Positions 44,625 to 48,005 of a stretch of 48,005 nucleotides of DNA are shown here, in pieces. Positions within the stretch are counted from its first letter, which is position 1; every line of letters starts with the position of its first letter. The stretch is from Streptomyces sp. NP160. Its GTDB lineage: Bacteria; Actinomycetota; Actinomycetes; Actinomycetales; Quadrisphaeraceae. The notes beneath the pieces are model-generated. The model had not been told where the DNA came from, made no database searches, and saw only the letters and a list, made by a program, of their open reading frames with translations. The position numbers and the translations under genes were made by a program. The DNA lies in assembly GCF_006335115.1 (NCBI RefSeq), contig NZ_VDMJ01000001.1:1-48005 (forward strand). The letters run 5' to 3'.

Positions 44625-46040
44625 TCACGCGCGGGTGGCGCGCCGTGCTGTCCAGCTGAGGAGCCGCTCCAGCGGACCGCGGCCGGCGAAGCGGGTCCAC
44701 AGGGGGCACACCACGAGGGCGGTGCCGGCGAACAGCGCCCACAGCTGCCAGCTGCCGGCCAGCCACGACGGCTCCCCGGAACCGCCGTAGGCGTCGTGGG
44801 AGGTGAGGGCCAGGGCCACCACGTGCGCGCAGTAGGCGGTCAGCGGCATCGCGCCGACCGCCACCAGCGGGGTGACCACCCAGCTCCCGCGGCGGCGGCC
44901 GAGGGCGTCGGCGAGCCACAGGCACGCGCCCAGCACCGCCAGGGCGACGCCACCGGACCCGAGCACCTCCGGCGTGGTGGCCGAGTGCGCCTGGGCGCCG
45001 AGGAACTGGGCGGGGCTGAGGGCGTCGCGCCAGCTGGTGGTCCCCGAGCCGTCGGCGCCGGGGTCGCCCTGGGTGCCGTCCGGGTTGAAGGCGCTGGGCC
45101 CGTCGTCGGAGGCGCAGTAGACGGTGCCCTCCGACCAGCGCTGGCACGTGGAGCCCGACAGGTCGACGTCTTCTCCGGGCTCCAGCCCGGGGTCGGAGCC
45201 GCCCGAGCCGGACGTCTCCGCGTCGCTCGCCGAGGACGACGACGCCCACGACGACGCCCACGACGACGCGGACGACGACGCGGGGTCGACGGCGGGGAAG
45301 GCCTGCGTCACCGCCCAGGAGCCGCCGTAGCCGAGCACCGCGAGGCAGACACCGCCCACCACCAGCGCGCGGCGCACCCGCGCCGCGGACAGGTCGCAGC
45401 GGCCCACGGCCAGGCCGGTCAGCACGAACGCCGCCCACACGACCACGGGGTAGGGCCCCTGCACCGCCAGCGCGCCGAGCTCACCGCCGAAGCCCACCCA
45501 GCCGTTGACGCCCTCCACCGCCTGCAGCAGCGCCCGCAGGGAGGGGACGACGACGGCGACGCCCGCCGCGGTGAGCAGCAGGGTGCGCGGGCGGGCCCGC
45601 AGCAGCGGCACGCACAGCACGAGCAGCAGCGCGTAGTGCTCGAGGATGACCGCCACCGGGGAGCTGAGGAACTGCAGCAGGCCCCCGAGGGCGAAGAGGC
45701 AGACGGCCCGCACGAGCACCCGCGTGCGCGCGGCCACCACCTCGTCGTCACCGGGAGGGGCGCTCCGCCCGGTCATGAGCGCCACGGAGACGCCGGCGAG
45801 CGTGGCGAAGAGGATCGAGGAGCGGCCGTGCACCACCCCGCCCCACGTCGCGGGGTCCCCGGCGAGCAGGGTCGGGGCGGCCGCGGCGTGCGCGGCGAAC
45901 ATGCCGAGCACCGCCAGGCCGCGGGCGAGGTCCACCCCTCGCAGTCGCGACCGCTTCCCGGGCGCGGGCACCGGGGTGGCCGTCGCGTCGCCCTGCGGGC
46001 GGGGGGCGGGCAGCAGCGCCTCGGCGCCCGTCGTCGTCAC
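44625..46040 (-). CDS. Multi-pass membrane protein, DUF418 / heparan-glucosaminide acetyltransferase-like
   Basis: The 471-residue protein begins with RLRGVDLARGLAVLGMFAAH, the hallmark of the DUF418/DUF1624 acyltransferase-like membrane group. It has about ten helices. A large external loop (about 255-330) is low in complexity (Ser/Ala/Trp repeats, then acidic) and holds a CQRWSEGTVYCASDDG segment with two cysteines. The C-terminal helices include GAMPLTAYCAHVV and PLWTRFAGRGPLERLL. Likely role: transfer of an acyl group at the cell surface; substrate unknown. GTG at 46040 follows a TAGCGT -10-like box, so it may be leaderless. Confidence 0.82.
   Translation of the reverse strand: MTTTGAEALLPAPRPQGDATATPVPAPGKRSRLRGVDLARGLAVLGMFAAHAAAAPTLLAGDPATWGGVVHGRSSILFATLAGVSVALMTGRSAPPGDDEVVAARTRVLVRAVCLFALGGLLQFLSSPVAVILEHYALLLVLCVPLLRARPRTLLLTAAGVAVVVPSLRALLQAVEGVNGWVGFGGELGALAVQGPYPVVVWAAFVLTGLAVGRCDLSAARVRRALVVGGVCLAVLGYGGSWAVTQAFPAVDPASSSASSWASSWASSSSASDAETSGSGGSDPGLEPGEDVDLSGSTCQRWSEGTVYCASDDGPSAFNPDGTQGDPGADGSGTTSWRDALSPAQFLGAQAHSATTPEVLGSGGVALAVLGACLWLADALGRRRGSWVVTPLVAVGAMPLTAYCAHVVALALTSHDAYGGSGEPSWLAGSWQLWALFAGTALVVCPLWTRFAGRGPLERLLSWTARRATRA
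45229..45290 (-). repeat. GACGAC-rich tandem repeat inside the membrane protein gene
   Basis: Imperfect 12-base units (GACGACGCCCAC) encode the Ser-Ser-Ala/Trp low-complexity loop. It is in frame and probably prone to length change. Confidence 0.7.
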
Positions 46041-46116
46041 GCGCGAACGCTAGTGATCGCGAGCCCCCGCGGCCGTCAGCCCGCAGGCTGACCGCACCGG
46101 GCGTCGTGTCATCCCG

Positions 46117-47241
46117 TCAGAGCCAGCCGCGGCGCCGGAAGGCCGCGTACAGGCCCACGGACAGCACGAGCATCAGCCCGAGCGCGAAGAGGTAACCGCC
46201 GAAGGTGTCCTTCTCCGGGAAGTCGAGGTTCATGCCGTAGATCCCGCTGATCAGGCTGGGCGTGAAGAGGATGGCGGCCCAGGAGGAGATCTTCTTGACC
46301 TCCTCGCCCTGGGCGTAGCTGGCCTCGGTCATCGCCTTGATCTCCTCGTTCTGGCGCTGGCCGACGAGGATGGCGTTGACCTGGAGGATGTCGCGCAGCT
46401 GGCCCCGGTAGCCGTCGATGCGCTCGGCGGTCACGGTGACGTGGTCGGCCACGTCGCGCAGGTAGCGCTGCAGCTCCTCGTCCACGCCGTACTTCTCGAA
46501 CCCGGCGGTGAGCCCGGACAGGATCGACACGAGCGGCGTCACCGCGCGCTGGAAGTCGACCACCTCCTGGGACAGCTCGTAGATGCGCCGTGAGACCTGG
46601 GGGTCTCCGCTGAACACCTGCGACTCGATCTCGTCGATGTCGGTCCCCAGGCCCCGCAGCACCGGGCCGTAGCCGTCGACCACGGCGTCGAGGATCGCGT
46701 AGAGCACCGCCTCGGTGCCGCGGGCGAGCAGCTCGGGGTCCGCCTCGAGGCGCCGCCGCACGGCCGACAGGTCAGGGCTCTCCGCGTGGCGGACGGTGAT
46801 GACGAAGTCCGGGCCGATGAACAGGTGCAGCTCCCCGAACTCGACCTCCTCGGCGGCGTCCAGGTAGCGGGCGGCGCGCAGGACGACGAAGAGCGTCTTG
46901 CCGTAGCGCTCCAGCTTGGGCCGCTGGTGGGCGACGACGGCGTCCTCCACGGCCAGCTCGTGCAGGTCGAACTCCTCCGCGAGCGCGGTGAGCTCCTGCG
47001 CGGCGGGGCGGTACAGACCCATCCACGCGGTGCGACCGGGCTCCTCGCGCAGCGCGGCGACGGTGGCCGTCAGGTCCTTCGGGGAGGCGACGCGCTCACC
47101 GCCGCGGTAGACGCCGCTGTCGACGAGGCTGCTGCCGCGGACGGGACGGGCCATGGGGATGGCGCCGTCCTGGGAGAGGTCGCGCGAGGGGACCATGCCG
47201 CGTCGGCCCATCGAGGGCAGCGGCAGCCGGCGCCTGGCCAC
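46117..47241 (-). CDS. corA: CorA-type magnesium/cobalt transporter
   Basis: The 374-residue channel protein has a cytoplasmic N-terminal funnel domain (residues 60-310) and two C-terminal membrane helices (about 312-334 and 344-365). The selectivity motif GMN is in SGIYGMNLDFPE between the helices. VEDAVVAHQRPKLERYG and a long helix with RLRD-like QRYLRDVADHV match the family. GTG at 47241 has GGAGG seven bases upstream; the open frame further upstream runs through the hairpin repeat and is not coding. No Mg-box riboswitch was recognised in the short leader. Confidence 0.93.
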   Translation of the reverse strand: MARRRLPLPSMGRRGMVPSRDLSQDGAIPMARPVRGSSLVDSGVYRGGERVASPKDLTATVAALREEPGRTAWMGLYRPAAQELTALAEEFDLHELAVEDAVVAHQRPKLERYGKTLFVVLRAARYLDAAEEVEFGELHLFIGPDFVITVRHAESPDLSAVRRRLEADPELLARGTEAVLYAILDAVVDGYGPVLRGLGTDIDEIESQVFSGDPQVSRRIYELSQEVVDFQRAVTPLVSILSGLTAGFEKYGVDEELQRYLRDVADHVTVTAERIDGYRGQLRDILQVNAILVGQRQNEEIKAMTEASYAQGEEVKKISSWAAILFTPSLISGIYGMNLDFPEKDTFGGYLFALGLMLVLSVGLYAAFRRRGWL

Positions 47242-47299
47242 GAGGCACCTCCCGGGGTTTCGAGCGGACGTCGCCGACAGTGTGCCCCGGCCCCTGACC

Positions 47300-47350
47300 G
47301 GCACGGGGTGGCCCTGTGCCAGTCCTACTGGCACGGGGCCACCCCGTGCC
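47300..47350. repeat. Long hairpin repeat, copy 2
   Basis: Arms 47300-47320 and 47330-47350 pair over 21 bases with one mismatch, around a 9-base loop that again ends in CCTACT. It matches copy 1 (1677-1729) along nearly its whole length. It lies between the LacI stop and corA, both on the minus strand, and could end LacI transcripts. Confidence 0.85.
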
Positions 47351-47411
47351 AGTCGAGCAGTGGCGCAGAGCCCCCCAGTGCACCTGGTCAGGGACCGCGT
47401 CGAGCGCCGCG

Positions 47412-48005
47412 TCAGGCGGTGGACTGGCGCTCGACCACGCGGGCCTGCCCGACCACGTCGCGGGGCTCGGCGCCGGGGTCGGCGATGCGCCGCACGAGCA
47501 GCTCGACGGCGGCCTCGGCCATCGCCTCGTGGCCGGGGTCGACGCTGGACAGCGACGGCACGCTGAAGCGGGCCTCCTCGACGTCGTCGAAGCCGATGAC
47601 GCGCACGTCGTCGGGGACGCGCACGCCGCGGTCAGCCAGGGCGCGCAGCACGCCGAAGGCGAGGGTGTCGGTGGCGCAGAGCACCCCGTCGACGCCGGGG
47701 TGGTCGGTGAGCAGGTCGTGCCCGGCCCGCCAGCCGTCGGCGAGGGTGGAGCCGGTGTAGAGCGAGGTGGTGGTTGCGCCGGCGACCTCGCGGGCGGCGG
47801 CCAGGAAGCCGCGGGCGCGCTCGACGAAGGCGGCGCCCTCGGACAGGTGGCGCTCGGCGTCGTCGTCGAGGCTGTCCAGCGGCGGCGCGCCGACCACCGC
47901 GAGGCGGCGGCAGCTGCGGGCGAGCAGCACGCGGGTGGCCGCAGCAGCGCCCTCGCGGTTGGCCATGCCGACCCTGTCCACGCTGCGGTGCAGCTGCTGC
48001 TCGCC
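47412..48005 (-). CDS. LacI-family transcriptional regulator, C-terminal part
   Basis: The frame is open to the end of the window, so the DNA-binding N-terminus lies beyond it. The visible 197 residues are the sugar-binding domain of a LacI repressor: DRVGMANREGAAAATRVLL, LAVVGAPPLDS, DGVLCATDTLAFGVLRALADRG, VRVPDDVRVIGFDDVEEARFSVPSLSSVD and PGHEAMAEAAVELLV. The effector sugar is unknown. It may act on a locus outside the window; the operator-like site at 37569-37584 is a possible local target. Confidence 0.9.
   Translation of the reverse strand, partial: GEQQLHRSVDRVGMANREGAAAATRVLLARSCRRLAVVGAPPLDSLDDDAERHLSEGAAFVERARGFLAAAREVAGATTTSLYTGSTLADGWRAGHDLLTDHPGVDGVLCATDTLAFGVLRALADRGVRVPDDVRVIGFDDVEEARFSVPSLSSVDPGHEAMAEAAVELLVRRIADPGAEPRDVVGQARVVERQSTA

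Noticed and set aside
46117-47334. A longer CorA start at 47334
   Set aside because: The extension would read through the hairpin repeat, and a good ribosome site precedes GTG at 47241.

Overview
The window is about 48 kb of very GC-rich chromosomal DNA. It has strong third-position GC bias, many GTG starts, 4-bp stop/start overlaps, -10 boxes of the TAGCGT/TACCGT type next to leaderless starts, and an F420-dependent glucose-6-phosphate dehydrogenase. Together these point to an actinobacterium. A chemoreceptor with a sigma-28-like promoter suggests a motile one, for example from the Kineosporiales; that placement is inference. No rRNA, tRNA, CRISPR array, transposase or phage gene was seen.

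Positions 1-21,251 form an aromatic-acid catabolic island. It opens with the tail of an FMN-dependent 2-hydroxyacid dehydrogenase and a short MetE-like protein. Next come vanAB (vanillate O-demethylase), an IclR regulator divergent from a benzaldehyde/vanillin-type aldehyde dehydrogenase, pobA, a second IclR regulator (PcaR-like), and the operon pcaH-pcaG-pcaB-pcaL. A second operon encodes a phenol-type FAD hydroxylase, maleylacetate reductase and hydroxyquinol 1,2-dioxygenase, followed by an AraC regulator. A LysR gene divergent from pcaF-pcaI-pcaJ completes the set. Vanillin, vanillate and 4-hydroxybenzoate funnel to protocatechuate, resorcinol-like phenols funnel to hydroxyquinol, and both routes meet at 3-oxoadipate, which PcaIJ and PcaF convert to succinyl-CoA and acetyl-CoA. 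A shared palindrome, TTCCG-N5-CGGAA, lies upstream of vanA, pobA and pcaH and suggests one IclR-type regulon.

Positions 21,252-34,000 are mixed: a SNF2-family helicase, an AraC-family gene broken by a one-base frameshift, small membrane proteins, a GT2-GtrA glycosyltransferase, an OBAP (DUF1264) protein, a methyl-accepting chemotaxis protein, an NAD-dependent epimerase and a continuous frame joining a membrane segment to an HD domain.

Positions 34,000-48,005 hold carbohydrate and general genes: a LerI/EryH-like triose-phosphate-isomerase homologue, an HSL-type hydrolase, a PepSY membrane protein, an AraK-type FGGY kinase with a LacI-like operator, a GGDEF protein overlapping fgd, a 1,040-residue kinase/phospholyase fusion, a DUF418-like membrane protein, CorA and the C-terminal part of a LacI repressor.

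Two repeat families stand out. One is a long hairpin found near both ends of the window. The other is a TGATCA-centred motif at gene 3' ends in the aromatic region. No wholly new system was evident. The most unusual items are the fused amino-alcohol kinase/phospholyase, the repeat families and the shared operator set.
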